Shown piece after piece: positions 8,598 to 17,346 of a DNA stretch of 36,282 nucleotides. The number at the start of each line of letters is the position of its first letter. The first letter of the stretch is position 1. The notes under the pieces are model-generated. The model was not told the origin of the DNA, made no database searches, and saw only the letters and a list, made by a program, of their open reading frames with translations. A program made the translations under genes and the position numbers. This DNA is from Gammaproteobacteria bacterium (GTDB lineage: Bacteria; Pseudomonadota; Gammaproteobacteria; Steroidobacterales; Steroidobacteraceae), in contig JAHEAZ010000024.1 in the NCBI GenBank assembly GCA_024642505.1, positions 1-36,282 on the forward strand, read 5' to 3'.

Positions 8598-9923
8598 ATG
8601 GATAGCGCCCCACAGGCCCGGGCCCTGGCGACACGCGCAGTGCTGGCGGTGGCCCGTGACGGCCGCAACCTTGAGGACGCCCTGACGGGAGCTGAACCAG
8701 GCCCCGCGCTCAAGGCCACGGTCCAGTCCCTGGCGTTCGGCACCATCCGCTGGTATCCAGAGCTCGAGTCCTGCCTCAGGGTGCTGTCAGGGCGCCCGCT
8801 CGATCGTCTCGACCCGGAGGTCCGGGCGCTGGCGCTGGTGGGTCTCTACCAGTTGGCGCATGGGGAGACGCCGCCGCATGCGGCGGTGGGCGAGACTGTC
8901 GAGGCGACCCGCCCGTTGGGCCGCCCCAGAGCTGCCGGTTTCATCAACGCGATCCTGAGGAGATTCCTGCGCGAGCGCGAGTCGGTGCTGGCTACCGCGC
9001 ACCGTGACCCGGCAGCGCGCTTCGCTCATCCAGGCTGGATGGTGCAGGCTTTCGAGCGCGACTGGCCGGAGCATTTCCAGTGCATCCTTCATGCCGGCAA
9101 TGGCCACCCTCCAATGTGGCTGCGGGTCAACGCCAGGCGGGTGACCACCACCGACTACCAGGCCAGGCTGGTTGATGCCGGGATCGATTCTGTTGGCTGC
9201 GCGTTTGTGCCGGAGGCACTTCGCCTGTCCCGACCGGTCGAAGTTGCCCGACTGCCCGGCTTCGCCGACGGCGAGGTGTCGGTTCAGGACGCCGCGGCCC
9301 AGCTGGCCGCACGGTTTCTGGACGCGCGCCCGGGCATGCTCGTGCTCGATGCCTGCGCTGCCCCAGGCGGCAAGGCGTGCCACGTGCTCGAGCTCGTACC
9401 GGGACTCGAGGAACTGGTTGCGCTCGACCTCGACCCGGGCCGCACCAGGCGGATCACCGACAACCTCAACCGGCTCGGACTGGCTGCGACCGTGGTCACG
9501 GGCGACGCCTGCGCGCCCGGCGGATGGTGGAATGGGCGGCCGTTCGACCGGATACTGGTGGACGCGCCGTGCACCGGCACCGGCGTGATTCGCCGCCATC
9601 CGGACATCAAGTTGCTGCGCCATCCGGGCGACGTCGAGGCCTTCGTCAACCGGCAACGGAATCTGCTCGCCGCGGTCTGGCCGCTCCTGAGGCCCGGCGG
9701 ACGCCTGGTCTATGCGACCTGCTCGGTGCTCAAGGCCGAGAATGCGGAGCTGGTCGAAGGGTTCCTTGCAGGGAACCCCGAAGCGGCCGAGGTGACGGAA
9801 TCTGCTAGGCTTTTCTGGCCGGCCCAGCCGCCCGTCGCGGGCCCGGGGCCAGGCGTCGCGTTGCTTACGGGCGCGGCCGATACTGACGGTTTCTACTACG
9901 CCTGCTTCGAGAAGCGGGCCTGA
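8598..9923 (+). CDS. rsmB: 16S rRNA (cytosine967-C5)-methyltransferase RsmB
   Basis: A 441-residue m5C methyltransferase acting on C967 of 16S rRNA (E. coli RsmB is 429). An N-terminal NusB-like RNA-binding domain (ARALATRAVLAVARDG ... AAGFINAILRRFLRE) is followed by the SAM-binding site VLDACAAPGGKACHVLEL. Then come the two cysteine motifs of this family, VDAPCTGTGVIRRHPDIK and YATCSVLKAENAELVEGF. The C-terminal DGFYYACFEKRA is the usual ending. The start is uncertain: ATGs at 8577, 8586 and 8598 are all in frame; 8598 gives the closest match in length. The frame also stays open back into fmt, but that part is fmt shadow. It is 47 bases after fmt and 11 bases before the next gene. Confidence 0.95.
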   Translation: MDSAPQARALATRAVLAVARDGRNLEDALTGAEPGPALKATVQSLAFGTIRWYPELESCLRVLSGRPLDRLDPEVRALALVGLYQLAHGETPPHAAVGETVEATRPLGRPRAAGFINAILRRFLRERESVLATAHRDPAARFAHPGWMVQAFERDWPEHFQCILHAGNGHPPMWLRVNARRVTTTDYQARLVDAGIDSVGCAFVPEALRLSRPVEVARLPGFADGEVSVQDAAAQLAARFLDARPGMLVLDACAAPGGKACHVLELVPGLEELVALDLDPGRTRRITDNLNRLGLAATVVTGDACAPGGWWNGRPFDRILVDAPCTGTGVIRRHPDIKLLRHPGDVEAFVNRQRNLLAAVWPLLRPGGRLVYATCSVLKAENAELVEGFLAGNPEAAEVTESARLFWPAQPPVAGPGPGVALLTGAADTDGFYYACFEKRA

Positions 9924-9934
9924 GGTTGGGGCGA

Positions 9935-10513
9935 GTGCACGCGACGCGGGTGCTTCATTCAAGACTCAAGCGTGCGGCCGCTTTTGCGTGCGCTGCGCTG
10001 CTCGCGGTCACCTCGCTCGCAGCCGATCCGCGCTTCGAAATCCGCAATGCCTTTGCCGAGCCGGTCGCCGGCATCTGGCAGCTCAATGCCATAGTCGACA
10101 TGGGTCTATCCAAGCCGGCGCGGGAGGCGCTGGCCGAAGGGATCCCACTGACCCTGGTCGTCGACATATCGATAACAGGCGAGCGCCGATTCCTGCCCGA
10201 TGAGGGTGTGGCTGAGCTTCAGCAGCGCTGGGAACTTGCCTACGACGCCCTGTCGGACCGCTATGTGGTGACCAACCTCAACAGCGGCGCCCAGACCACG
10301 TACTCGACCCAGAGCGAGGCGCTCGAGTCCCTGTCCCGGATCAGGAGCCTGCCGTTGATTGATGCAGACCTCCTCGAGACCGGCCGTCGCCACGAAGTGA
10401 GCCTGAGGGCGTCGGTCGAGATCGGCGGGCTCCCCGGTGCCGTCAAAATGATGATCTTCTGGCGCGACTGGAGCCGCTCGACCAATTGGTATACGTGGAG
10501 CATCCGCCCATGA
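9935..10513 (+). CDS. DUF4390 domain-containing exported protein
   Basis: A protein of about 192 residues with a hydrophobic N-terminal stretch (AAAFACAALLAVTSLAA) that looks like a signal peptide, then a beta-rich domain (FEIRNAFAEPVAGIWQLNAI ... TLVVDISITGERRF) ending in SLRASVEIGGLPG and FWRDWSRSTNWYTW. This is the DUF4390 family, whose members sit between rsmB and ntrY in many gammaproteobacteria. Function is unknown; the location and coupling suggest an accessory to the NtrY sensor, but that is inference. The start is probably the GTG at 9935; a TTG at 9926 and a GTG at 9950 are alternatives. Its stop overlaps the ntrY start in ATGA, so translation is coupled. Confidence 0.82.
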   Translation: MHATRVLHSRLKRAAAFACAALLAVTSLAADPRFEIRNAFAEPVAGIWQLNAIVDMGLSKPAREALAEGIPLTLVVDISITGERRFLPDEGVAELQQRWELAYDALSDRYVVTNLNSGAQTTYSTQSEALESLSRIRSLPLIDADLLETGRRHEVSLRASVEIGGLPGAVKMMIFWRDWSRSTNWYTWSIRP

Positions 10514-12726
10514 ACCGGCGCTGGTTGCCGCTGGTAATCGGGTCCGGCATCGTCATCTGGGTGGTCGCGCTGGCGCTGCTGGCGGTCACCACGCGAGATT
10601 CGCAGGAGTTTGGCCGGCTCCAGCCCTGGATCCTGGTGGTGAATGCAGCCGGCGTAATGGTATTGCTCGCCCTGCTGGCAGGGCGTTTCGCCGAGCTCAT
10701 CCGCGAACGGCGCGAGCAGGTCCCGGGGTCGCGTCTGCGCATCAGGTCGGTCGCGATGCTGAGCGCGCTGGTGCTGGCGCCGCTACTGCTCGTCTTCGCG
10801 TTTTCAATACTGTTCCTGACGCGGGGCATCGACAGCTGGTTCCACGTCGAAGTCCGCCAGGGCCTGAGCGACGCACTCGGGCTGTCGCGCGCGGCGCTCG
10901 ACCTGCGCATGCGCGAGATTCTCGAGCGAACTGACCGAATTGCCGAGGATCTTGAAGGCGAGCACTCGGCGACGTTGTTTGCGGCCCTCGACCAGCACCG
11001 GCGCCTGGCCGACGCGGAGGAGCTGGCGGTGGTCAGCGCGGGCGGCCGGCTGGAGGCTTACAGCGCCGCAGCGCTGCTGCAGGCCATGCCACCGGCGCCG
11101 CCAGACGAGATTCTGTTGCAGGTGCGCCGTGGCGAGCGTTACGTCAGCCTCGATCCCTCGGCGAGCGGAGGCTACGTGATCCGTGCCGCCGTCGGGATGG
11201 GAGAGGAGTCCAGCCTGCAGAGCCGCAGGGTGCTGGTTGCCGTCTATCCCGTACCCCAGCGGCTCGCCGACCTGGCCGAGGCGGTACAGGGCGCCTACCA
11301 GCAATACGGCCGACTTTCCTACCTGCGCGAGCCGCTCAAGATCAGTTTTGTCCTGACGCTGTCGCTAGTGCTGCTGATGGCCTTGCTGGCGGCGGTCTAC
11401 GGCGCCTTCTTTATCTCCGACCGCCTGGTGCAGCCCGTGCAGGACCTGATCGGCGCGACCCGCGCGGTGGCCAAGGGCGACTTTGACACCAAGGTCACTC
11501 GCGCCTCGCGTGACGAGATCGGTTACCTGGTTACCTCTTTCAACGACATGACCAAGCGCCTCGCCCGAGCGCGCGCCGAGGCTGATGTCAGCCGCCAGGA
11601 AGTGGAAAGCGAGCGCACCGGCCTGGCGGTGATCCTGGCCAGGCTTTCCACTGGGGTCATTTCACTGGAATCTGACCTCACTATTCGAGTCGCCAATCAT
11701 GCTGCCGAAGATATTCTGGGTGCCGACCTTCGGGATAGTGTCGGGAAGGCGCTGGATGAGGTTTCCCGGGACCACGAGCTGGTCCAGCAGTTCCTGGCCG
11801 CCGTCCGGCCGCACGTTGAGGCGGGACAGACCGAGTGGCGCGAGCAGGTAACGCTCAGGGCAGAATCGGGGCGGCGCGAGCTCATGTGCGCCTGCACCGC
11901 GCTGCCTGGCGAGGGCGCCACCGCTGCCGGCCTGGTGCTGGTGTTCGACGACATCACCCAGCTGCTGCAGGCGCAGCGCGAGGCGGCCTGGGGCGAAGTC
12001 GCGCGTCGCCTGGCACACGAGATCAAGAACCCGCTGACGCCAATCCAGCTGTCGGCCGAGCGCGTTCGCCGCCGGCTGCTGGGGAGCCTGGAAGAGCGCG
12101 ATGCCGAGATTCTCGATCGCGCCACGCACACAATCGTCCAGCAGGTCGAGGCGATGAAGCAAATGGTCAATGCGTTCAGCGACTACGCCCGGGCACCGGC
12201 AGTCGAACTTACGAGTGTCGACGTCAACCGGCTGGTGCGCGAGACGATCGACCTCTACCACGTGCAGGACCCAAGGGTCCAATTCAGCCTGGAGCTCGAT
12301 CCGGGCAGCGCCGTCATCGAGGCCGATCACGGCCGCATCAGGCAGGTGCTGAACAACCTGCTGACGAATTCGCTCGAAGCGCTTGAAGGCCGACCGGAAC
12401 CAGCCGTGACCGTGGCGACCCGGCGTTTGCCCGCAGCGGGACGGGGCTTCATTGAATTGCTCGTCCATGACAATGGCCCGGGCTTCAACCGGGAACTGGC
12501 CGGGCAGATGTTCGATCCCTATGTGACCAGCAAGCCCAAGGGCACAGGGCTCGGTCTTGCCATCGTAAGAAAGATCGTCGAGGAACACGGCGGTCGAATA
12601 GAAGCGGACAATAGCCCGACTGGCGGCGCGCAGGTCCGCGTCTGGCTGCCGGTGGACGAGGCCTCGCGTGGCGCCACGGTGCCGCGGGAGACCAGGAAGC
12701 AGGAGCCGAGGAGAGAACACGCATGA
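10510..12726 (+). CDS. ntrY: Two-component sensor histidine kinase NtrY
   Basis: A 738-residue membrane kinase. Hydrophobic segments lie at about residues 7-28, 38-58, 82-104 and 277-303, with an extracytoplasmic sensing stretch between the last two. A HAMP domain follows (RLVQPVQDLIGATRAVAKGD, from about 305), then a PAS-like region (about 370-485), then the H-box VARRLAHEIKNPLTPIQL with phospho-acceptor His503. The ATPase boxes are complete: NNLLTNSLEAL (N), HDNGPGF (G1) and KGTGLGLAIVRKIVEEHGG (G2). This layout is that of NtrY, partner of NtrX in nitrogen, redox or envelope signalling. The ATG at 10510 overlaps the DUF4390 stop, and its own stop overlaps ntrX, so all three are coupled. Confidence 0.95.
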   Translation: MNRRWLPLVIGSGIVIWVVALALLAVTTRDSQEFGRLQPWILVVNAAGVMVLLALLAGRFAELIRERREQVPGSRLRIRSVAMLSALVLAPLLLVFAFSILFLTRGIDSWFHVEVRQGLSDALGLSRAALDLRMREILERTDRIAEDLEGEHSATLFAALDQHRRLADAEELAVVSAGGRLEAYSAAALLQAMPPAPPDEILLQVRRGERYVSLDPSASGGYVIRAAVGMGEESSLQSRRVLVAVYPVPQRLADLAEAVQGAYQQYGRLSYLREPLKISFVLTLSLVLLMALLAAVYGAFFISDRLVQPVQDLIGATRAVAKGDFDTKVTRASRDEIGYLVTSFNDMTKRLARARAEADVSRQEVESERTGLAVILARLSTGVISLESDLTIRVANHAAEDILGADLRDSVGKALDEVSRDHELVQQFLAAVRPHVEAGQTEWREQVTLRAESGRRELMCACTALPGEGATAAGLVLVFDDITQLLQAQREAAWGEVARRLAHEIKNPLTPIQLSAERVRRRLLGSLEERDAEILDRATHTIVQQVEAMKQMVNAFSDYARAPAVELTSVDVNRLVRETIDLYHVQDPRVQFSLELDPGSAVIEADHGRIRQVLNNLLTNSLEALEGRPEPAVTVATRRLPAAGRGFIELLVHDNGPGFNRELAGQMFDPYVTSKPKGTGLGLAIVRKIVEEHGGRIEADNSPTGGAQVRVWLPVDEASRGATVPRETRKQEPRREHA

Positions 12727-14084
12727 GTTCAGCCAAGATCCTCGTTGTCGATGACGAACAGGATATCCGGGAGACGCTCAAGGAGATCCTCGGCGAAGAG
12801 GGCTATGAGGTTGAGGTGGCGGCCAATGCGGCCGAGGCGCGGGCCGCGCGGGCACGCGAGGAGCCCGACCTCGTGCTGCTCGACATCTGGATGCCGGATA
12901 CCGACGGCATAACGCTGCTGCGCGAGTGGTCGGAGGCGCACCTGCTGCGTTTCCCGGTAGTCATGTTGTCGGGGCACGGCACCGTCGAGACGGCGGTCGA
13001 GGCCACCCGGCTCGGTGCTTTCGATTTCGTCGAGAAGCCGTTGTCGCTGGCGAAGTTGCTGCGTACCGTGGAAAAGGCGCTCGAGGCGGCCAAGCGCCGC
13101 CGACAGGCGCAGCGCACGCTGATTCCGTCTTTGGTCGCGCCGGTCGGCAAGAGCCGCGTGATGAAGCAACTGCGAGAGCAGGTCCAGCAGATCTCAGCAC
13201 ACGACGCGCCCGTGCTGTTTGTCGGTGAGATGGGTACTGGTCGCGAGGCCTTTGCGCGCTACATGCATTCCATGGGGCCGCGGGCGAGCGGACCGTTCGT
13301 AACAGTGACGTCCTCGAGCCTCGACGAGGGGACGGCCCCGGCGCGGTTACGGGGCAGTGAGATGGACGGGAGCATTGAGCATGGCTTCTACGACCAGGCG
13401 GACGGTGGCATCCTGCTGCTGAGCGGACTGGAAGACCTGCCCCACTCGGCACAGCGAGCGCTGCACGCGGACCTCGAGGAGGGCGGGTATTTCCGTAACG
13501 GTGGCAAGGAGCGCATCCCGCTCCGCATGCGCTTCGTGGCCACTGCGAATCCAGGCATTGAAACACGTCCCGGCGATTTGCTGCGGCGCGACCTGGTTGC
13601 GCACCTGAACGTCATCACGGTGCGGATCCCGCCCCTGAGGGACTATGCCGAGGACGTCCCGGAACTGTTGCGTCATTACGTCGACCGGCTGGTGGACGAG
13701 GAGAGCGTTGTGTTCCGGCGCTTCAGCGTCGCCGCGCAGAATCGTCTGCGGAACTATCCGTGGCCCGGCAACGTCAGGGAGCTTCGCAACCTCGTACAGC
13801 GCCTGCTCATAGTGGGCGGGGCCGAGGAAATCGGGCTCCAGGAAATCGAGCGTGAGCTGGCCGTTCAGCAGCCGGCGGACGAACCGCTGGTCAAGCAGGA
13901 CCTGCTCGCCCTACCGTTGCGCGAGGCCCGTGAGCAGTTTGAGCGCGCCTACCTGTTGCAGCAGCTGATGCTCTGCAATGGCAAGGTCGGCCTGCTGGCG
14001 AAGCGAGTCGGCATGGAGCGGACGCACCTGTACCGCAAGCTGCGGTCGCTCGGCGTCGACTTCCGGACGATCAGCGACGACTGA
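12723..14084 (+). CDS. ntrX: Response regulator NtrX with a degenerate AAA+ domain
   Basis: A 453-residue regulator with three domains. The receiver (residues 5-120) is intact: Asp10/Asp11, phospho-acceptor Asp54 in VLLDIWMP, Ser83 and Lys105. The central sigma-54-interaction AAA+ domain (about 140-365) keeps the fold (YPWPGNVRELRNLVQRL) but its key sites are gone. Walker A reads GEMGTGREAF, with Arg174 replacing the nucleotide-binding Lys. Walker B reads GGILLLSGLEDLP, with Ser-Gly in place of Asp-Glu. The GAFTGA loop that contacts sigma-54 is missing, and one arginine finger is His294. The C-terminal Fis-type helix-turn-helix is intact (GKVGLLAKRVGMERTHLYRKL). It probably regulates by binding DNA rather than by driving sigma-54 melting. 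It overlaps ntrY by four bases. Confidence 0.93.
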   Translation: MSSAKILVVDDEQDIRETLKEILGEEGYEVEVAANAAEARAARAREEPDLVLLDIWMPDTDGITLLREWSEAHLLRFPVVMLSGHGTVETAVEATRLGAFDFVEKPLSLAKLLRTVEKALEAAKRRRQAQRTLIPSLVAPVGKSRVMKQLREQVQQISAHDAPVLFVGEMGTGREAFARYMHSMGPRASGPFVTVTSSSLDEGTAPARLRGSEMDGSIEHGFYDQADGGILLLSGLEDLPHSAQRALHADLEEGGYFRNGGKERIPLRMRFVATANPGIETRPGDLLRRDLVAHLNVITVRIPPLRDYAEDVPELLRHYVDRLVDEESVVFRRFSVAAQNRLRNYPWPGNVRELRNLVQRLLIVGGAEEIGLQEIERELAVQQPADEPLVKQDLLALPLREAREQFERAYLLQQLMLCNGKVGLLAKRVGMERTHLYRKLRSLGVDFRTISDD

Positions 14085-14177
14085 TCCGCGGATCGCGCGG
14101 CGGTGTCTGGTCAGGACGTCGGCGTCTGACACCTCCAATCGTGTGACCTGACGTCAACGCCGGCGCGCTGACTTCGG

Positions 14178-14213
14178 GCGGGCGCAGGGCGGACCGGTCC
14201 GACCGGCGCCCGC
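14178..14213. repeat. Palindromic intergenic element, copy A (ntrX / SPOR-gene junction)
   Basis: An 8-base stem (GCGGGCGC at 14178-14185, GCGCCCGC at 14206-14213) encloses a 12-base perfect palindrome CGGACCGGTCCG (14190-14201). It sits between the convergent ends of ntrX and the SPOR gene and closely resembles the element at 17238-17281, also at a convergent junction. It has no T-tract, so it is not a classical terminator, but could serve as a two-way barrier or be a REP-type repeat. The rest of the 14085-14273 gap holds only short palindromes (GATCCGCGGATC at its left end, TGACGTCA near 14152). Confidence 0.6.
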
Positions 14214-14273
14214 GCAATTCGGTCGGCTAGGGCTTCCCAGCTGGACCTGCTCGTCAGGTCAGCGCGGCGCCAT

Positions 14274-14810
14274 TCAGCCGGCGACGCGGATTACCAGCAC
14301 GTCCATTTCGGCCTCGCGCAGGCGGTCGCGAATGCGGTTCAGTTCCTTCAGGTCCGTGATCGGGCCGACTCGCACGCGATGCCAGGTGTCATTGTCGACG
14401 GAGACACGCTGAACCCTGGACTCGATCCCCTGCAGGGCGAGCTGGGCGCGGACCCGGTCCGCTTCCTTGAAGTCCTTGTACGAGCCGACCTGCAGCACGT
14501 ATGCGCCTTCCTTGTTTACTTCCGCCGCCGGCGCGTCCCGCTTGACCTCACGGTCCTTCTCCGGGACCACCACCTCGAAGTTGGGGAGCATCTCGTAGAA
14601 ATCGTAGCGGGTCTCCGTATCGACCGGCGCCTCGGATTCGCGCGCGGAGGCTGGTGCTGGCGTCTCGGTGGCGGGCTCGTGCGCCGGGCGGTCCAGCAGG
14701 TAGATTGCGACTCCGATGGCGAGCCCCGCGACCACGCCCAGCACCAGGCCGGTCCAACCCGAGAACGGCTCGGAACCCCGCCGCCGGCGTTTGTAGTCGC
14801 GCGAAGTCAT
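14274..14810 (-). CDS. SPOR-domain membrane protein (FtsN/DedD-like)
   Basis: A 178-residue protein: a short cytoplasmic tail rich in Arg (YKRRRRGSEP), one membrane helix (WTGLVLGVVAGLAIGVAIYLL, about residues 19-39), a flexible Ala/Pro/Glu-rich linker, and a C-terminal SPOR domain (AYVLQVGSYKDFKEADRVRA ... WHRVRVGPITDLKELNRI). SPOR domains bind denuded septal peptidoglycan. The conserved motif YDFYEMLPNFEV before the linker is typical of the SPOR proteins found directly after argS in gammaproteobacteria. It is probably a cell-division or envelope factor of the FtsN/DedD type, though I cannot say which. The ATG at 14810 shares its A with the argS stop (TGATG), so the two are translationally coupled. 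Confidence 0.88.
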   Translation of the reverse strand: MTSRDYKRRRRGSEPFSGWTGLVLGVVAGLAIGVAIYLLDRPAHEPATETPAPASARESEAPVDTETRYDFYEMLPNFEVVVPEKDREVKRDAPAAEVNKEGAYVLQVGSYKDFKEADRVRAQLALQGIESRVQRVSVDNDTWHRVRVGPITDLKELNRIRDRLREAEMDVLVIRVAG

Positions 14811-16570
14811 CACATGGTCTCCGGAGCTGATACGCCGAGTATCGCCAGCCCGTTCCTGATCACCTGCTGGGCCGCCAGCACCAGCACGATCCGGGCGTTC
14901 CTCAGCGTCGCGTCATCAACGATGAACGACAGCGCGTTGTAATAGGCGTGAAAAGCGGTTGCGAGCTCACGCAGGTAATGCACCAGCATATGTGGCGCGC
15001 GCTGCGCCGCGGCCAGTTCGATGAGCTCCGGCCAGCGGGTGATGGCGGTCATCAGGGCCAGTTCGTGCGGATCGTCGAGGGCGGACAAGGCCGCCAGGCC
15101 CGCCTGCCGGTCCAGCTCGAGGCCGCGGTCTTGCAGCTGGCGCAGCACGCTGGCCACCCGCGCGTGCGCGTACTGCACGTAGTACACCGGGTTGTCGTTA
15201 CTGCGCGACTTGGCGAGCTCCAGGTCGAAGTCGAGCGGCTGGTCGTTCGAGCGCATGACATAGAACAGCCGGGCCGCATCGTTGCCAACTTCGCGCCGTA
15301 GTTCCCTGAGCGTGATGAACTCGCCGGAGCGGGTCGACATCTGCGCCTTTTCCCCGCCGCGAAACAGCGATACGAACTGTACCAGTCGCACCTCCAGGCT
15401 GTCGCCCGGCTCACCCATGGCGACGAGCCCGGCGCGAACCCGCGCGACGTAGCCGTGATGGTCGGCGCCGAGTATGTCGAGCAGCAGGTCGAAGCCACGC
15501 TCGCGCTTTTCGAGGTGGTAGGCGATGTCGGAAGCGAAATAGGTCTTCTGCCCGTTCTCACGGACTACCACCCGGTCCTTCTCGTCGCCGAACTCGGTGG
15601 CGCGGAACCACAGTGCGCCGTCCTTCTCGTAAACGCGCTTCTGCTCGGTAAGGCGGGTCAGGGCCCGGTCGATTGCGCCGTTGTCGCCGAGACTGCGCTC
15701 CGAGTACCAGCGGTCGTAGGTGACCCCGAATTCGGCCAGGTCATCGCGAATGTCGTCCAGGATGTCGTTTAGGCCGAGTTCGAACACGATCAGGAAGTCG
15801 TCTGGGCCGAGCAGTGCACGCATTCGTGCGACCAGCGCGTCAATGTACTTGTCCTTGTCGCCACCGGCCGGCTCGTCCGGCGGCAACGCCGCGAATACCT
15901 CGGCAACGGGATAGCGCAGACGCAAGGCCTGCGCGGCGTGAAGTTGTGCCGCAATCTGCCTGACGTAGTCGCCGCGATAGCCGTTGGCCGGGAATGGTAC
16001 GGACTCGCCGCAGAGTTCCAGGTAGCGCAGCCAGACGCTGGCGGCCAGGATATCCATCTGCCTGCCGGCGTCGTTGACGTAGTACTCGCGATGCACCTGC
16101 CAGCCGACCGTCTCCAGCAGGTTCGCGAGCGTCGCGCCGAACGCCGCGTGCCGGCCATGGCCGACGTGAAGTGGACCGGTCGGGTTGGCGGAGACGAACT
16201 CGACGATGGCCTTGCGGCCGGCACCCGAGACCCCGCGGCCGTAGCTTTCGCCGGCCTGGAGCACTTGCGAGATTTCCGCCTGGTAGGCGGCCGGGGCGAG
16301 GAAGAAATTGATGAAGCCTGGCCCGGCGATCTCGACCTTCGTGACCAGGTCGCTGGCCGGCAGCGCCGCGACGATGGCCTGGGCCAGCTGGCGTGGGTTC
16401 TTGCGCGCCGGGCGCGCGAGCTGCATCGCGACATTGCAGGCAAAGTCGCCGTGCGCAGGGTCGCGTGTACGTTCGACCCCGGGCGTGGTGGTGCGCAATT
16501 CGTCCGGCAGGACGTCGGTCGGCAACGCCGCGAGTGCGGATGTCGCCAGCTGTTCGATGATGTGCTTCAC
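14810..16570 (-). CDS. argS: Arginyl-tRNA synthetase
   Basis: A 586-residue class I synthetase that charges tRNA-Arg. The N-terminal additional domain is recognisable ([20 protein letters not shown]), then the HIGH-type signature in [20 protein letters not shown]. Next come [16 protein letters not shown] and the tRNA/ATP contact region [20 protein letters not shown], which replaces the KMSKS motif in many ArgRS enzymes. The DALR anticodon-binding domain is at the C-terminus ([16 protein letters not shown] ... YNALSFIV). Length is normal. The first ATG gives [16 protein letters not shown], the expected start. The gene is divergent from the EF-hand gene across 128 bases and coupled to the SPOR gene. 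Confidence 0.97.
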   Translation of the reverse strand: MKHIIEQLATSALAALPTDVLPDELRTTTPGVERTRDPAHGDFACNVAMQLARPARKNPRQLAQAIVAALPASDLVTKVEIAGPGFINFFLAPAAYQAEISQVLQAGESYGRGVSGAGRKAIVEFVSANPTGPLHVGHGRHAAFGATLANLLETVGWQVHREYYVNDAGRQMDILAASVWLRYLELCGESVPFPANGYRGDYVRQIAAQLHAAQALRLRYPVAEVFAALPPDEPAGGDKDKYIDALVARMRALLGPDDFLIVFELGLNDILDDIRDDLAEFGVTYDRWYSERSLGDNGAIDRALTRLTEQKRVYEKDGALWFRATEFGDEKDRVVVRENGQKTYFASDIAYHLEKRERGFDLLLDILGADHHGYVARVRAGLVAMGEPGDSLEVRLVQFVSLFRGGEKAQMSTRSGEFITLRELRREVGNDAARLFYVMRSNDQPLDFDLELAKSRSNDNPVYYVQYAHARVASVLRQLQDRGLELDRQAGLAALSALDDPHELALMTAITRWPELIELAAAQRAPHMLVHYLRELATAFHAYYNALSFIVDDATLRNARIVLVLAAQQVIRNGLAILGVSAPETM

Positions 16571-16698
16571 GCAGGCGGGCCGGGCAGGGATTGGCGCGCA
16601 AGTCTACCCGAAAGTGACCTCGCCTGGCCTGTCAACGCCCGTCCCGGTGTCGCGTTCTAACCGCGACCCCGCAGTATCTACGTCGCAGGAGAGCAGGA

Positions 16699-17184
16699 AT
16701 GATCAATCAGAGGCTGGTGGTATTGCTCGGTTGTATGGCGCTAATTCCGCTGGCGGTCCAGGCCGGCGACCGACCGGACCGTGGCGAACGCTGGGCCGCG
16801 CTCGACACCGACGGCGATAGCGCCGTCAGCCAGGCTGAGGCGCAGGCTGGTGCTCCGCGCATGGCAGAGCACTTCGCCAAGCTGGACACGGATGGCGACG
16901 GCCGGGTCACTGCCCAGGAAATGCAAGCTGCGCGAGCCAGGCAGCACGAGGCGATGCAGGCCCGAGGCGAGGAGCGCTACCGCAGCGCGGATAGCAACGG
17001 CGACGGCTCAATCGACCTGGCCGAAGCCCAGACCCGCATGCCGCGGGCAGCCGATCGTTTTGTCGACATCGATGCGGACGGCAACGGATTGCTGACGCGG
17101 GAGGAACTGCGGTCGGCCATGCGTGCGCATCACGGCGAGCATCAGTATGGTGGGCAGCATCGGCAGCAGCCACCGGTGCAGTGA
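16699..17184 (+). CDS. Exported EF-hand calcium-binding protein
   Basis: A 161-residue protein with a signal peptide (MINQRLVVLLGCMALIPLAVQA, cleavage near residue 22). Four EF-hand loops follow: DTDGDSAVSQAE, DTDGDGRVTAQE, DSNGDGSIDLAE and DADGNGLLTREE. All four have the acidic and Gly positions of calcium-binding loops, and they fall in two pairs. The tail is rich in His and Gln (HHGEHQYGGQHRQQ), which might bind metals. Such small secreted EF-hand proteins are common in gammaproteobacteria, mostly of unknown role; calcium buffering or sensing in the periplasm is a reasonable guess. A strong ribosome site (AGGAGAGCAGGA) precedes the ATG. It stands alone, converging on priA. Confidence 0.88.
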   Translation: MINQRLVVLLGCMALIPLAVQAGDRPDRGERWAALDTDGDSAVSQAEAQAGAPRMAEHFAKLDTDGDGRVTAQEMQAARARQHEAMQARGEERYRSADSNGDGSIDLAEAQTRMPRAADRFVDIDADGNGLLTREELRSAMRAHHGEHQYGGQHRQQPPVQ

Positions 17185-17237
17185 GCCAGGACGCGCTCGC
17201 CTCCGGTGCGTGCGGGTTGTCGGCAGCGTGACGTTAG

Positions 17238-17281
17238 GCGCGGGCGCGGCAGGGGCGGACCAGCCTGACCAACGCCCGCGC
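17238..17281. repeat. Palindromic intergenic element, copy B (EF-hand gene / priA junction)
   Basis: A perfect 9-base stem (GCGCGGGCG at 17238-17246, CGCCCGCGC at 17273-17281) flanks a 26-base loop. The loop contains GGGGCGGACCAGCCTGACC, matching GGGCGGACCGGTCCGACC of the copy at 14178-14213. Both copies lie where two genes converge. It probably folds in either transcript, which would suit a two-way terminator or REP-type repeat. It is the main structure I see in the 162-base gap 17185-17346. Confidence 0.6.
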
Positions 17282-17346
17282 TGCTGATGATGCATTGGCA
17301 TTGGTCGGGGCCGGCCCGCTGGCTGCCGGTGACGACGCCTCGTCGC

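Noticed and set aside
14152-14159. TGACGTCA palindrome after ntrX
   Set aside because: An 8-base palindrome is expected by chance in this length, and nothing ties it to a known regulator here.
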